NCBI RefSeq assembly: GCF_024178315.1
Contig: NZ_JAMZIK010000070.1
Location: 43,349 to 107,348, forward strand
Reading direction: 5' to 3'
DNA: 64,000 nt
Origin: Siccirubricoccus soli
Lineage (GTDB): Bacteria > Pseudomonadota > Alphaproteobacteria > Acetobacterales > Acetobacteraceae
Shown: piece by piece, positions 18,436 to 27,221 of the stretch
How positions within the stretch are numbered: the first letter of the stretch is position 1
Layout of the letters: every line of letters starts with the position of its first letter
The notes under the pieces: generated by a model
Seen by the model: only the letters and a program-made list of their open reading frames with translations
Told to the model about the DNA's origin: nothing
The model's database searches: none
Translations under genes and position numbers: made by a program

Positions 18436-18462
18436 TTTGGCAAGGTGGCGAGAGTGTCAGGC

Positions 18463-18726
18463 ATGCAGGCTTCGGTCATGCGAGAGTCGATTGCCGGGGC
18501 GGGTGGCACGATGCGGCGCTGCGAGCGGGCCGTGGTCAATGCCTACCGGGAGCTGCGCGAGGCCGGCTCGGACGATCTCATCGCCTTTCGTGCCTGCACC
18601 ACCATCTACCGGGTGCACCACCCGGAGGCCTCCATCCAGGAGGCGCGGCATCTGGTCGCCGAATGGATCGACCACCACGTCATCCGCGGCGATGACGGCC
18701 CGACCGAGGGCTGCGACTGCGACTGA
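18463..18726 (+). CDS. Small Fur-box-associated protein with C-terminal CDCD, unknown function
   Basis: An 87-residue (or 71, from ATG at 18511) soluble protein that I do not recognise. It is helical and charged (MRRCERAVVNAYRELREAG, then EARHLVAEWIDHHVIRG). It has one internal CTTIY and ends EGCDCD. The C-x-C ending and two adjacent histidines could bind metal. A Fur-type box lies just upstream and a strong terminator just downstream, so it is a single-gene unit probably controlled by iron. The start is uncertain because the ribosome-binding site is weak. Confidence 0.65.
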   Translation: MQASVMRESIAGAGGTMRRCERAVVNAYRELREAGSDDLIAFRACTTIYRVHHPEASIQEARHLVAEWIDHHVIRGDDGPTEGCDCD

Positions 18727-18757
18727 GGCCGCCGACCGCCACCACCGGCAGGCTGTG

Positions 18758-18781
18758 AAGGGCGCCTCGGGCGCCCTTTTT
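18758..18781 (+). terminator. Rho-independent terminator
   Basis: A nine-base stem AAGGGCGCC/GGCGCCCTT with a TCG loop is followed by TTT, 31 bp after the stop of the gene at 18463. Confidence 0.88.
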
Positions 18782-18893
18782 CATTTGCTTGGTGCGCCGA
18801 GCCGCCGGCCCCTTGCCCCGGCGGCCGATCCCTGACCGCCCGCTGCCAGTCGCGGCTTTGCCGCGGCTGGCTGTGCGAGGCCCTCGGGCCGGA

Positions 18894-18919
18894 AACGCCG
18901 CCGGGACCCCGGCGGCGTT
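18894..18919 (-). terminator. Probable terminator of the hflKC-protease operon
   Basis: An eleven-base stem AACGCCGCCGG/CCGGCGGCGTT with a short loop lies 24 bp beyond the protease stop. On the minus strand it is followed by TTTCC. Confidence 0.6.
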
Positions 18920-18942
18920 GCGCGGCAACCCCGTAGGGGAGT

Positions 18943-20571
18943 TCAGCCCGGGCTGCCGCGCTGCCCGCCGCGCAGGCGGAGCGGCACGAAGCGCTGGCCC
19001 TGCTGGGTCTCGATCAGCAGCAGCGCGCTCGGCCGGTTCTGCTTGCGGAGCTGCTCCAGCCGCTGCTGCACCTCCTGCGGCGTGGTCACCCGCTCCTGCT
19101 GCACCTCGACGATGACGTCGCCGGGCCTGAGCTCGCGCTCCGCCGCCGGGCTGTCCGGCGCCACCTCCATGATGACCACGCCGCGCTGGTCCGGGCGCAG
19201 GCTGAAGCGGTCCCGCACCTCCGGCGAGATCGGCGCGACGCGGAGCCCGAGGCCCGACAATTCGGTCGGCCGGCTGGCCGGCGCCTGGGGATTCGCCGCC
19301 GCCTGCTGCTGGTCGCCCGGCAGCTCGCCCACGGTGACGGAGAGCGTCACCTCCTTGCCGTCGCGCCAGACCACCACCGGCACCTGCCGGTCCACCGGCG
19401 TATCGGCCACGATGCGGGGCAGGTTGCGCATCTCCCGCACCTCCTGCCCGTTGAAGCGGAGGATGACGTCGCCGTTGCGGATGCCGCTCTTGGCCGCCGG
19501 CCCGTCCTCCTGCGCCCGCGCCACCAGCGCGCCGCGGCCGCCGCCGGAGAGGCCGAGGCTCTCGGCGATCTCGTCCGTCACCTGCTGGATGTTCACCCCC
19601 AGCCAGCCGCGCCGCACCCGCCCGCCTTCCTGGAGCTGCGCCACGATGTTGCGCGCGAGGTTGGAGGGGATCGAGAAGCCGATGCCGATGGAGCCACCGG
19701 TCGGCGAGTAGATGGCGGTGTTGATGCCGATCACCTGGCCGTCCAGGTTGAACAGCGGGCCGCCTGAATTGCCCCGGTTGATCGCCGCATCCGTCTGGAT
19801 GAAGTCGTCATAGAGGCCCTGGTTGATGTTGCGGCCGCGGGCGGAGACGATGCCCGCCGTGACCGTGCCGCCGAGGCCGAAGGGGTTGCCGATGGCCAGC
19901 ACCCAGTCGCCAACCTGCGCCGTGTCGCTGTCGCCGAAGCGCACCGCGGTCAGCGGCTTGTCGGTGCGGATCTTCAGCACGGCGATGTCGGTGCGCGGGT
20001 CGGTGCCCAGCAGCTCGGCGCGGATGCTGGTGTTGTCCTGCAGGATGACGTTGATCTCGTCGGCGCCGTCGATGACATGGTTGTTCGTCACCACGATGCC
20101 GTTCTGCGCATCCACCACGAAGCCGGAGCCGAGGGCGCGGGCCTGGCGCCGCTGCGGCGCCTCCGGCGCGCCGGGGCCACCCGGCCCGCCCGGGCGGTTG
20201 CGGTTGAAGAAGTCGCGGAAGAATTCCTCGAAGGGGCTGCCGGGCGGCGCCTGCGGGGTGTCCGGCGCATCCGGCCGCTGGCCGGGCCGGGCGGCGTTCT
20301 GGCTGGTGGAGATGTTCACCACCGCCGGCAGCAGCTGCCGGGCGAGCGGGGCGAAGGAGGAGGGGGCATCCCGCATCGGCACCGCATGCGGGGCATTGGC
20401 CGAGGGGTCGGCCGGCGGCACCGCTGCCGGCGGCGTGGTGGGCGGGGCCGCCGGCGCCTGGGCGAAGGCGGGCCCCAGGGGCAGGGCGGCAACCAGCGTG
20501 GCCAGGGCAAGCGGGGCCAAAGCAAGCCGGGCAGGGGCAAGCCGGACCGGGGCGGGTGGGGAACTGCGCAT
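18943..20571 (-). CDS. Periplasmic HtrA/Do-family serine protease
   Basis: A 542-residue protease/chaperone for misfolded envelope proteins (DegP/DegQ/MucD group). A signal peptide ends near PAFAQ (about residue 38), followed by a proline-rich linker. The catalytic triad is His165 (TNNHVIDGA), Asp195 (DPRTDIAVL) and Ser269 (GNSGGPLF). Two PDZ domains follow, at about 310-400 ([13 protein letters not shown]) and 440-530 ([12 protein letters not shown]). It is the third gene of an operon with hflK and hflC, 83 bp after hflC. That arrangement is common in alphaproteobacteria and points to membrane protein quality control. Confidence 0.95.
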   Translation of the reverse strand: MRSSPPAPVRLAPARLALAPLALATLVAALPLGPAFAQAPAAPPTTPPAAVPPADPSANAPHAVPMRDAPSSFAPLARQLLPAVVNISTSQNAARPGQRPDAPDTPQAPPGSPFEEFFRDFFNRNRPGGPGGPGAPEAPQRRQARALGSGFVVDAQNGIVVTNNHVIDGADEINVILQDNTSIRAELLGTDPRTDIAVLKIRTDKPLTAVRFGDSDTAQVGDWVLAIGNPFGLGGTVTAGIVSARGRNINQGLYDDFIQTDAAINRGNSGGPLFNLDGQVIGINTAIYSPTGGSIGIGFSIPSNLARNIVAQLQEGGRVRRGWLGVNIQQVTDEIAESLGLSGGGRGALVARAQEDGPAAKSGIRNGDVILRFNGQEVREMRNLPRIVADTPVDRQVPVVVWRDGKEVTLSVTVGELPGDQQQAAANPQAPASRPTELSGLGLRVAPISPEVRDRFSLRPDQRGVVIMEVAPDSPAAERELRPGDVIVEVQQERVTTPQEVQQRLEQLRKQNRPSALLLIETQQGQRFVPLRLRGGQRGSPG

Positions 20572-20654
20572 CAGCTTGTCCTCATCTCCTCGCGGCGGGG
20601 TGCTTCCCCGGCCGCGGCGGTAGGGTGAGCGGACGGGCCGGCGGCCCGCCCTGG

Positions 20655-21581
20655 TCAGGGCTGCGCCGCGGCCGGGGCCGGCGCGGCGGCCGGGCCCGGG
20701 GGGGAGGCCGGGGCGGCCGCCTGGGGCAGGCTGCGGAAATAGCGGAAGAACTCGCTGTCCGGGCTCAGCAGCATGCGGGACTCCCCATCCGAGAAGGCTT
20801 CCCGCATCGCCTGCATGGTGCGCCAGAACTGGAAGAATTCCGGGTCCTGCTGGAAGGCCTCGGCGAAGATGCGGATGGCCATCTGCTCGCCCTGGCCGCG
20901 CAGGATCTCGGCCTGGGACTGCGCCTCGGCCAGCAGCACGGTGCGGTCGCGCTCGGCCGCGGCGCGGATGCGCTGGGCCTGCTCGGCGCCCTCCGCCCGC
21001 TGCTCCCGCGCCACCCGCTCGCGCTCCGACTGCATGCGGGAGAGGATGGCCTGGGTGTTCTCCTCCGGCAGGTCGGCGCGGCGGATGCGCACATCCGTCA
21101 CCTCGATGCCGAAGTTCTTCGCCTCCTGGTCCACCCGTTGGCGGATCTCGCCCATGATCCGGGCGCGGTCGGCCGAGAGGACGGCGAGCAGGGTCTCGCT
21201 GCCCAGCGTATTGCGCAGGGTGGAGGAGACAATGGGGGCGAGCCGCAGGCGGATGCCACCCTCCGTCGCGCCCACCGTCTGGTAGAAGCGCAGCGGGTTG
21301 GTGATGCGGTAGCGGGTGAAGGTGTCCACCACGATCCGCCGCTGGTCGCCGAGGATCACCTCCTGCCCCGGCGCGTCGAAATCCAGCAGCCGCCGGTCGA
21401 AGGCGATCACCGAATCGACGAGCGGAACCTTCCAGTTCAGGCCGGGCTCGGAGATCACCCGGCGCGGTTCGCCGAAGCGGGTGATCAGCACCTGCTGGGT
21501 CTGATGGACGGTGAAGAGGGCGGACATGGCGCCGACGACCACGACGCCGAGCACCACGACAAGGAGGATGAGGCGATTCAT
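20655..21581 (-). CDS. hflC: FtsH modulator HflC
   Basis: A 308-residue membrane-anchored SPFH/prohibitin protein. One N-terminal membrane span ([16 protein letters not shown]) is followed by [32 protein letters not shown] and the SPFH core. A charged coiled coil follows (about residues 180-240). The C-terminal tail is Ala/Pro-rich. With HflK it forms the large periplasmic cage around the FtsH protease. Its ATG overlaps the hflK stop by four bases, showing coupled translation. Confidence 0.95.
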   Translation of the reverse strand: MNRLILLVVVLGVVVVGAMSALFTVHQTQQVLITRFGEPRRVISEPGLNWKVPLVDSVIAFDRRLLDFDAPGQEVILGDQRRIVVDTFTRYRITNPLRFYQTVGATEGGIRLRLAPIVSSTLRNTLGSETLLAVLSADRARIMGEIRQRVDQEAKNFGIEVTDVRIRRADLPEENTQAILSRMQSERERVAREQRAEGAEQAQRIRAAAERDRTVLLAEAQSQAEILRGQGEQMAIRIFAEAFQQDPEFFQFWRTMQAMREAFSDGESRMLLSPDSEFFRYFRSLPQAAAPASPPGPAAAPAPAAAQP

Positions 21582-22774
21582 CGCGCCGCCCCCGTCGCGC
21601 CGCGCGGCGCGTTGCCGAGGGTGGGCGCCGCGGCGCCTGGCGCCGGGCGCGGCGCCCGGGCGGCCTCGCCGCCGAGATTCAGGAAGGGCACCAGCCCCTG
21701 CAGCCGGTCATCGACGATGACCTTCGGATTGCGCCGCAGGATGTCCTCCATGGTTTCGAGATAGATGCGCCGCATGGTGATGTCGCGCGCCTGGCTGTAG
21801 GCCGCGAGCACCTGGGTGAAGCGCTGCGCCTCGCCGCGCGCCCTTGCTTCCTGGCTGTCGCGGAAGGCCTGGGCTTCCTGCAGCATGCGCTCCGCCTCGC
21901 CGCGGGCGCGAGGGATGATGTCGTTGCGGTAGGCCTCGGCCTCGTTGCGCTGCCGCTCGCGGTCCGCCGCGGCGCGCTGCACGTCGCGGAAGGCCTCGAT
22001 GACGGCCGCCGGCGGATCCACCTTCTGCAGCTGCACCTGGGTGATGGCGACGCCCGCCCGGTACTGGTCCATGATGGCCTGGGTGCCCTGCGCCACCTGG
22101 GTCTCGATCAGCCCGCGCGCCTCGGTCAGCGCCGGCTGGATCGGCGTGCGGCCGATCACCTCGCGCATCACGCTCTCGGCCGCCGATTTGATGGTGGTTT
22201 CCGGGTTGCGGGTGTTGAACAGGAAGTCGCCGGCATCGCGGATGCGCCAGCGGACGACGAAGTCGATGTCGATGATGTTCTCGTCGCCCGTCAGCATGAG
22301 CGACTCCTCCAGCACGTCGCGCCCGACCGGGCCGCGCGCGGTCGGCTGCTCGCCGGAGCGGTAGCCGATGAAGACGAGGTTCTCCGTGGTGACGCGGGGC
22401 GTCATCACGCTCTCGATCGGCCAGGGGAGGTGGTAGTTCAGGCCGGGCTGGGTGGTGCCGGTGAAGGCGCCGAAGCGCAGCACCACGCCCTGTTCGTCCG
22501 GCTGGACGCGGTAGATGCCGGAAGCCGCCCAGGCGGCGAGGAGGAGGAGCAGCAGCACGCCGACGGCGAGCCCGCTGCCGCTGCCCTGCGGCAGCCAGCC
22601 GAGCGGGCCGCGCATCCAGTCCTGCGCGCGGCGGATGAGTTCGTCGAGATCCGGGCCCGGCCCGCCCCCGGGGCCGCGATTGCCGCCCCCGGGCGGGTTC
22701 GGCGGTGGCGTTCCCCACGGCCCCCCCGGACGGGGATTGCCCCAGGGGCTGGGTCCGCCATTGTTCAACGCCAT
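21578..22774 (-). CDS. hflK: FtsH modulator HflK
   Basis: A 398-residue SPFH protein. The Gly/Pro/Asn-rich cytosolic N-terminus (about residues 1-65) is typical of HflK. A membrane span follows ([20 protein letters not shown]), then [26 protein letters not shown] and [15 protein letters not shown] coiled coil runs from about 265 to 330. The C-terminus ends in an Ala/Pro/Arg-rich tail. It heads the operon hflK-hflC-protease and is divergent from mrp. Confidence 0.95.
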   Translation of the reverse strand: MALNNGGPSPWGNPRPGGPWGTPPPNPPGGGNRGPGGGPGPDLDELIRRAQDWMRGPLGWLPQGSGSGLAVGVLLLLLLAAWAASGIYRVQPDEQGVVLRFGAFTGTTQPGLNYHLPWPIESVMTPRVTTENLVFIGYRSGEQPTARGPVGRDVLEESLMLTGDENIIDIDFVVRWRIRDAGDFLFNTRNPETTIKSAAESVMREVIGRTPIQPALTEARGLIETQVAQGTQAIMDQYRAGVAITQVQLQKVDPPAAVIEAFRDVQRAAADRERQRNEAEAYRNDIIPRARGEAERMLQEAQAFRDSQEARARGEAQRFTQVLAAYSQARDITMRRIYLETMEDILRRNPKVIVDDRLQGLVPFLNLGGEAARAPRPAPGAAAPTLGNAPRGATGAAR

Positions 22775-23003
22775 TGCTTGTGTCGGCCTCCGCTGGTCGT
22801 CCCGGCCAGACCGCCAGGCAGCATCCGCGCGCCGGGGGCTGGATGCGTTCCGTCGGTCCAGCCATATGTCACCGCCCAGGCCGCCGCAAGTCGGGCGCCG
22901 CCCCTGCCGCAGGGAGCGGCCCCGGAGTGGCCCCGCGGGGCGACGGCACGGGCGGCGTGCTGTTTCGGCGCGATATTGTCGGGTGGTGGGAGCTTTTCAA
23001 GCG

Positions 23004-24161
23004 ATGGCCGAACAACTGGTCGAGGCGGTGACGGCGGCGCTCCGCCGGGTGCAGGACCCGGTCTCCGGCCGCGACCTGGTCAGCGCCGGCATGGTGCAGG
23101 GGCTCGCGGCGCGGGACGGGCTGGTGCAATTCGCCCTCGCCGTGCCGCGGGAGCGGGCGCGGGAGATGGAGCCGCTGCGCCAGGCGGCGGAGCAGGCGGC
23201 GGCGGCCGTGCCCGGGGTGCTGAGCGCGACCGTGGTGCTGACGGCGCATCGCGAGCCGCAGGGGCCGAAGCCGGGCGGTGCCGGGCAGGCGGCGCCGGCG
23301 CATGGCCATGCGCATGCCCATGCGCCGCGCCCCGGCCCGAAGGCCCCGGCGGGCCAGGGGCCGCTGCTGCTGCCGGAGGTGTCGAAAATCGTCGCCGTCG
23401 CTTCCGGCAAGGGCGGCGTCGGCAAGTCCACCACCGCGGTGAACCTCGCGGTCGCGCTGGCGGCGCAGGGGCTGCGCGTCGGCCTGCTGGATGCCGACAT
23501 CTACGGCCCCTCCCTGCCGCAGATGCTGGGGGCACGGGAGAAGCCGCGCACCGAAGGCCAGCAGATCATCCCGCTTTCCCGCTGGGGGCTGAAGGCGATG
23601 TCCATTGGCTTCCTGGTCGATACCGAGACGCCGATGATCTGGCGCGGCCCGATGGTGATGGGGGCGCTGGAGCAGCTCATGGGCCAGGTGGCCTGGGGCG
23701 CGCTCGACGTCATGCTCGTAGACATGCCGCCGGGCACCGGCGATGCGCAGCTCACCATGTCCCAGCGCGTGCCGCTGGCCGGCGCCGTCATCGTCTCCAC
23801 GCCGCAGGACGTGGCGCTGCTGGATGCGCGGCGCGGCATCCGCATGTTCGAGAAGGTGAACGTCCCGGTGCTCGGGCTGATCGAGAACATGTCCTTCTAT
23901 TGTTGCCCGAATTGCGGGCACCGGGCGGAGCTCTTCGGCCATGGCGGGGCGCGGGCCGAGGCGGAGAAGCTGGGGGTAGAATTCCTCGGCGAGTTGCCGC
24001 TGAAGCTCGAGATCCGGGAGCTGGCGGATGCCGGCACGCCGATCGTCGCGGCACGGCCCGAGACGCCGGAGGCGCGGGCCTATGCGGCGATTGCGGCGCG
24101 GCTCTGGGCGAAGCTTTCGGGCGCGGCGGCGGCGGCGGGGCCGCGGATCGTGATCGAATAG
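23004..24161 (+). CDS. mrp: Mrp/ApbC-family iron-sulfur carrier ATPase
   Basis: A 385-residue P-loop ATPase that carries Fe-S clusters to apo-proteins. The N-terminal DUF59/MIP18 domain reads ALRRVQDPVSGRDLVSAGMV. A His/Ala/Pro-rich linker follows (HGHAHAHAPRPGPK). The deviant Walker A is SGKGGVGKSTTAVNLA near residue 136. LLDADIYGPSLPQM and the cluster-binding CCPNCGH pair near residue 301 complete the picture. The start at 23004 begins the DUF59 domain; the longer upstream frame has no similarity. The histidine-rich linker could bind metal, but this is common in the family. Confidence 0.95.
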   Translation: MAEQLVEAVTAALRRVQDPVSGRDLVSAGMVQGLAARDGLVQFALAVPRERAREMEPLRQAAEQAAAAVPGVLSATVVLTAHREPQGPKPGGAGQAAPAHGHAHAHAPRPGPKAPAGQGPLLLPEVSKIVAVASGKGGVGKSTTAVNLAVALAAQGLRVGLLDADIYGPSLPQMLGAREKPRTEGQQIIPLSRWGLKAMSIGFLVDTETPMIWRGPMVMGALEQLMGQVAWGALDVMLVDMPPGTGDAQLTMSQRVPLAGAVIVSTPQDVALLDARRGIRMFEKVNVPVLGLIENMSFYCCPNCGHRAELFGHGGARAEAEKLGVEFLGELPLKLEIRELADAGTPIVAARPETPEARAYAAIAARLWAKLSGAAAAAGPRIVIE

Positions 24162-24266
24162 GGGAGGGCGGTTGCCGGCGCCGGGCCCCTGTCCCCCGGC
24201 AGCCGGGCCGCCGGAGGACAGGGGGACGCCTCGCCCGGGGGGCAGCGGGGCGTGGCGCGGTCGGGC

Positions 24267-24920
24267 TCAGTCCGGCAGGCGCATGAAATTCGCAGCCGCG
24301 GTGGCGCGCGACATCAGCGCCCGCATGTCCGGGTTGTCCTGCGAATTCTCCGCGATCAGCGCTTCCATGGGGCAGAAGAACTCATGCGCCTGGGCGATCT
24401 GGCTACGGGCGAAGCCGTCATAGTGCCGGCTCTTCAGGCCGAAGACCACGCGCACGTCGCGGACCGGCAGGATGAGCGGCGTCTGCGGCTCCGCCTTCAG
24501 CATGCGGATGAGCTTCCAGCGCGGCATCGCGTCATTCGGCTGCACCGGCGCCAGCAGCCAGGGCACCGGGCAATAGGCGAGCAGCGAGCTGGTGCTCGGC
24601 GCGAAGCGGGAGCGCTTGTCGAGCAGGTTCTGCAGGGAGGAGCAGGCCTCAATGCAGAGGATGTCCACATAGGGGTCGATGGCCGAGGGGCTGAAATGCA
24701 GCCACAGCCCGTCCGGCAGGGTGCGCAGCCGGTTGGAGCCGGGCAGCTTCAGGAAGGGCTGCGCCGCCACGCTCGGGTCCCCGGGACGGCCGCGGAGCCA
24801 GGTTCCCGGCTGCTTCGGGGAGGCTTCCACCCCGGGCGGTCGCTGGGGCCACTTCTTCAGTTGTGTCCGGACCATGTTGTCGAGAGCGTAGTGCGTGGAA
24901 TAGGCCAAAGCCTCGCTCAT
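24267..24920 (-). CDS. Conserved-looking protein of unknown function
   Basis: A 217-residue soluble protein that I cannot place. It has no signal peptide or membrane span. Notable blocks are DGLWLHFSPSAIDPYVDILC, RFAPSTSSLLAYCPVPWLLAP, RDVRVVFGLKSRHYDGFARSQ and a methionine-rich end. The start at 24920 (MSEALAY) is preferred; an ATG at 24947 lies in sequence of AT-rich character. Composition is slightly less GC-rich than in the neighbours. It faces a 480-bp lower-GC region on its 5' side and converges on mrp. Confidence 0.65.
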   Translation of the reverse strand: MSEALAYSTHYALDNMVRTQLKKWPQRPPGVEASPKQPGTWLRGRPGDPSVAAQPFLKLPGSNRLRTLPDGLWLHFSPSAIDPYVDILCIEACSSLQNLLDKRSRFAPSTSSLLAYCPVPWLLAPVQPNDAMPRWKLIRMLKAEPQTPLILPVRDVRVVFGLKSRHYDGFARSQIAQAHEFFCPMEALIAENSQDNPDMRALMSRATAAANFMRLPD

Positions 24921-25404
24921 TGGAAGAGTCCCGCCGAATGAATGCAACCTGCGGGTATAACAGAGCGCGAATAATTCTGTTTCGCAAGGGTTAATCGCAT
25001 CGGCATCGTAATTTCCTTAAGCAATTCAGGGGATTCGCACTATCCGTCCGCCGATCCTGAAGCAGAATCTGACATCTGGCCCAGATAGCATTGTAATTGG
25101 GCCTAAATTTAAGCCACGGGCAGGAGGTATTCGTGCTGCTGGAAGCGGTCTCGCCAAGCGCGAGCAGTGGCGGCCGGAGAGATGCACCCACTTGGCATGC
25201 ACCTTCCGGTGGTGGCTGTGCGGCAAATCCGTATTGTTAGTGCAATAATTTCGGATTTTCTAAAGATTGATACGATATTGGACGGCCCGCTTACCGGTGC
25301 GGATTGCTGCGCCGCAGTCCCGGCCAGCCCAGGGCCGCGGGCCTCGGCCGCCGGCATTCCCAGCCCCGGTTTGCCGGCGCCGCATCCTGTGGTCCGATGC
25401 GCCC
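24921..25404. other. AT-richer intergenic island
   Basis: Between about 24935 and 25300 the sequence is visibly AT-richer than anything nearby (for example TAATTCTGTTTCGC and GCAATAATTTCGG). No convincing gene is found on either strand. It holds the promoter of the gene at 24920 and perhaps degraded transferred DNA. Confidence 0.5.
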
Positions 25405-26289
25405 ATGCCTGTCCTCGTCTTCGGCTCCATCAACCTCGACTTGGTCTTCGCCCTGCCCAGCCTGCCGGTGCCGGGCGAGACCGTGCTCGCCCCCGGCTAT
25501 CGTCCGCTGCCGGGCGGCAAAGGTGCCAACCAGGCGCTGGCCGCGGCGCTGGACGGCGCGGCAGTGGGTTTCGCCGGCGCGGTGGGCGAGGATGCCTTCG
25601 CCGAGCTCGCCCTGGCCGGGTTGCGCAGCGCGAGGGTGGATCTTTCCCGCTTGGCGCGCGTCGCCGCGCCCACCGCCTGCGCCGCGGTGCAGGTGGATCC
25701 GGCAGGGCGCAACCAGATCGCGGTCGGCAGCGGCGCCAACCGCCTGCTTCGCGCGGCGCAGGTGGAGGATGCGGCGCTCTCGCCCGCCACCACCCTGCTG
25801 CTGCAGATGGAGGTGCCGGCGGCGGAGAACGAGGCGCTGCTCCGCCGCGCCCGCGCTGCCGGGGTGCGGCTGCTGCTGAACCTGGCACCCGCCGCGCCGC
25901 TGGCGCGGGAGGCGCTGGCGGCGCTCGACCTGCTGATCGTGAACGAGCCCGAAGCAGCCTGGCTGGCCGCGCAACTCGGTTGCGGGGCCGGGGCCCTGGC
26001 GCTGCAGCGGGCGCTCGGCATCGACGTGGCGGTGACGCTGGGGGAGGCGGGGTCGGAGGCTGCCACCGCTGCGGGCCTGCTGCGGCAGCCGGCCTTCGCC
26101 GTGGCGGCGGTGGATACCACCGGCGCCGGCGATGCCTGGTGCGGCGTGCTGGCCGCCGCCCTGGACCACGGCCTGCCGCTGGAGCAGGCGATGCGCCGCG
26201 CCAGCGCCGCCGCTGCCCTCTGCTGCACCCGCCCCGGCGCCGCCATGCCCCGGGCGGCGGAGACCGAGGCGCTGCTGCGCGGAGGCTGA
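25405..26289 (+). CDS. Ribokinase-like PfkB-family sugar kinase
   Basis: A 294-residue cytosolic kinase that phosphorylates ribose or a related sugar or nucleoside. The N-terminal signature is FGSINLDLVF and PLPGGKGANQALAAAL. The C-terminal PfkB signature AVDTTGAGDAWCGVLAAAL contains the catalytic Asp and anion hole. NEPEAAWLA and ALGIDVAVTLGEAG sit between them. The start at 25405 matches the family N-terminus. It precedes the racemase gene by about 70 bp on the same strand and could share its transcript, perhaps for the ribose part of nucleosides whose bases feed the hydantoinase. Confidence 0.9.
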   Translation: MPVLVFGSINLDLVFALPSLPVPGETVLAPGYRPLPGGKGANQALAAALDGAAVGFAGAVGEDAFAELALAGLRSARVDLSRLARVAAPTACAAVQVDPAGRNQIAVGSGANRLLRAAQVEDAALSPATTLLLQMEVPAAENEALLRRARAAGVRLLLNLAPAAPLAREALAALDLLIVNEPEAAWLAAQLGCGAGALALQRALGIDVAVTLGEAGSEAATAAGLLRQPAFAVAAVDTTGAGDAWCGVLAAALDHGLPLEQAMRRASAAAALCCTRPGAAMPRAAETEALLRGG

Positions 26290-26359
26290 GGCGGCGCTTG
26301 CCAGGCGCGCCCGGGCCCGGGAGAGTCCTCGGCACAGCACGTGGTGGAAGAGGGGTGCG

Positions 26360-27055
26360 ATGGACAAGGTGCTCGGGGTGCTGGGCGGCATGGGGCCGCT
26401 GGCCAGCGCGCATTTCATGGTGCGCCTGACCCTGCTGACGCCGGCGGCGCGGGACCAGGACCACCTGCCCGCCGTGCTGTGGTCGGACCCGCGCGTGCCG
26501 GACCGCACCGCCGCAAGGCTGCGCGCCGGCGAAGACCCCCTGCCGGCGCTGCTGTGCGGGGTACGCGGGCTGGAAGCGGCCGGGGCAGGGGCCATCGCCA
26601 TTCCCTGCAACACCGCCCATGGCTGGTATGCCGAAATGCAGGCGGCGACGAGGCTGCCCATCCTGCACATCGTCGATGCCGCGGCGGCGGAATTGCGGCG
26701 GCTTGGCGTGCCGGAGGGGCGGATCGGCGTGATGGGCACGGCGGCGACGCTGGCGATGCGGCTTTACCAGGAGCGGCTGGGGCAGCTCGGCTATGACTGC
26801 TTGGTGCCCTCGGAGGCCGAGATGGCCTCGCGCGTGACGCCTGCCATCGCTGAGGTGAAGGCGAACCGGGTGGCGGAGGCTTACGCGCCCCTGGCCGAGG
26901 TCGCGCGGGCGCTGGTGGTGCGCGGGGCGCGGGCGGTGGTGCTGGGCTGCACGGAGATTCCGCTCGGCATCGCGGCGGGGCCGGTGCTGCCCTTCCCGGT
27001 GGCGGATACCATCGATGGGTTGGCGCGGGCGTCCCTGCGGTGGGCGGGGTATTGA
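26360..27055 (+). CDS. Aspartate/glutamate/hydantoin racemase-family protein
   Basis: A 231-residue cofactor-independent racemase. The N-terminal LGVLGGMGPLAS is typical of aspartate racemases. The two catalytic cysteines are Cys83 (AIPCNTAH) and Cys197 (LGCTEIP). VSEAEM-like text is replaced here by VPSEAEMASRV. It sits beside hydantoinase and carbamoylase-type genes, so racemisation of an amino acid or hydantoin in that pathway is plausible. The substrate is not decided by sequence. GGAAGAGGGG lies just upstream of the ATG. The TGA stop begins a short dispersed repeat. Confidence 0.88.
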   Translation: MDKVLGVLGGMGPLASAHFMVRLTLLTPAARDQDHLPAVLWSDPRVPDRTAARLRAGEDPLPALLCGVRGLEAAGAGAIAIPCNTAHGWYAEMQAATRLPILHIVDAAAAELRRLGVPEGRIGVMGTAATLAMRLYQERLGQLGYDCLVPSEAEMASRVTPAIAEVKANRVAEAYAPLAEVARALVVRGARAVVLGCTEIPLGIAAGPVLPFPVADTIDGLARASLRWAGY

Positions 27056-27087
27056 GGGAGGGCGCTGGTTGCGGCAGTGCCGCAACC
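27053..27087 (+). repeat. Stop-codon-linked hairpin repeat, copy 1
   Basis: TGAGGGAGGGCGCTGG is followed by a perfect nine-base hairpin GGTTGCGGC/GCCGCAACC with an AGT loop. The same block with two changes recurs at 32212-32246, also starting at a stop codon. It may serve as terminator or REP-like element. Confidence 0.65.
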
Positions 27088-27221
27088 CCTCAAGCTCCCA
27101 TCCGTCAACCCCATTGGAACCTTGAGTCGGCAGGTTCGGCCCGCGAGACTCGAACTCATGGTTTCCAAAGGCCCTTCGGGCTTTGGCGGAGGGAGTTTGA
27201 GGGAGGCAGAGCCTTCCTCAA

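Noticed and set aside
25430..27085. Long antisense frames over the ribokinase and racemase genes, beginning MRHCRNQ
   Set aside because: Their shared N-terminus comes from the hairpin repeat, not from homologous proteins. The sense genes carry full catalytic motifs.
27100..27190. tRNA-like 3' end on the minus strand (GAGTTCGAGTCTCGCGGGCCGA resembles a T-arm plus acceptor)
   Set aside because: Only the T-loop resembles a tRNA. The T-stem has a mismatch and a wobble, CCA is absent, and no matching acceptor, D-arm or anticodon arm is found upstream.
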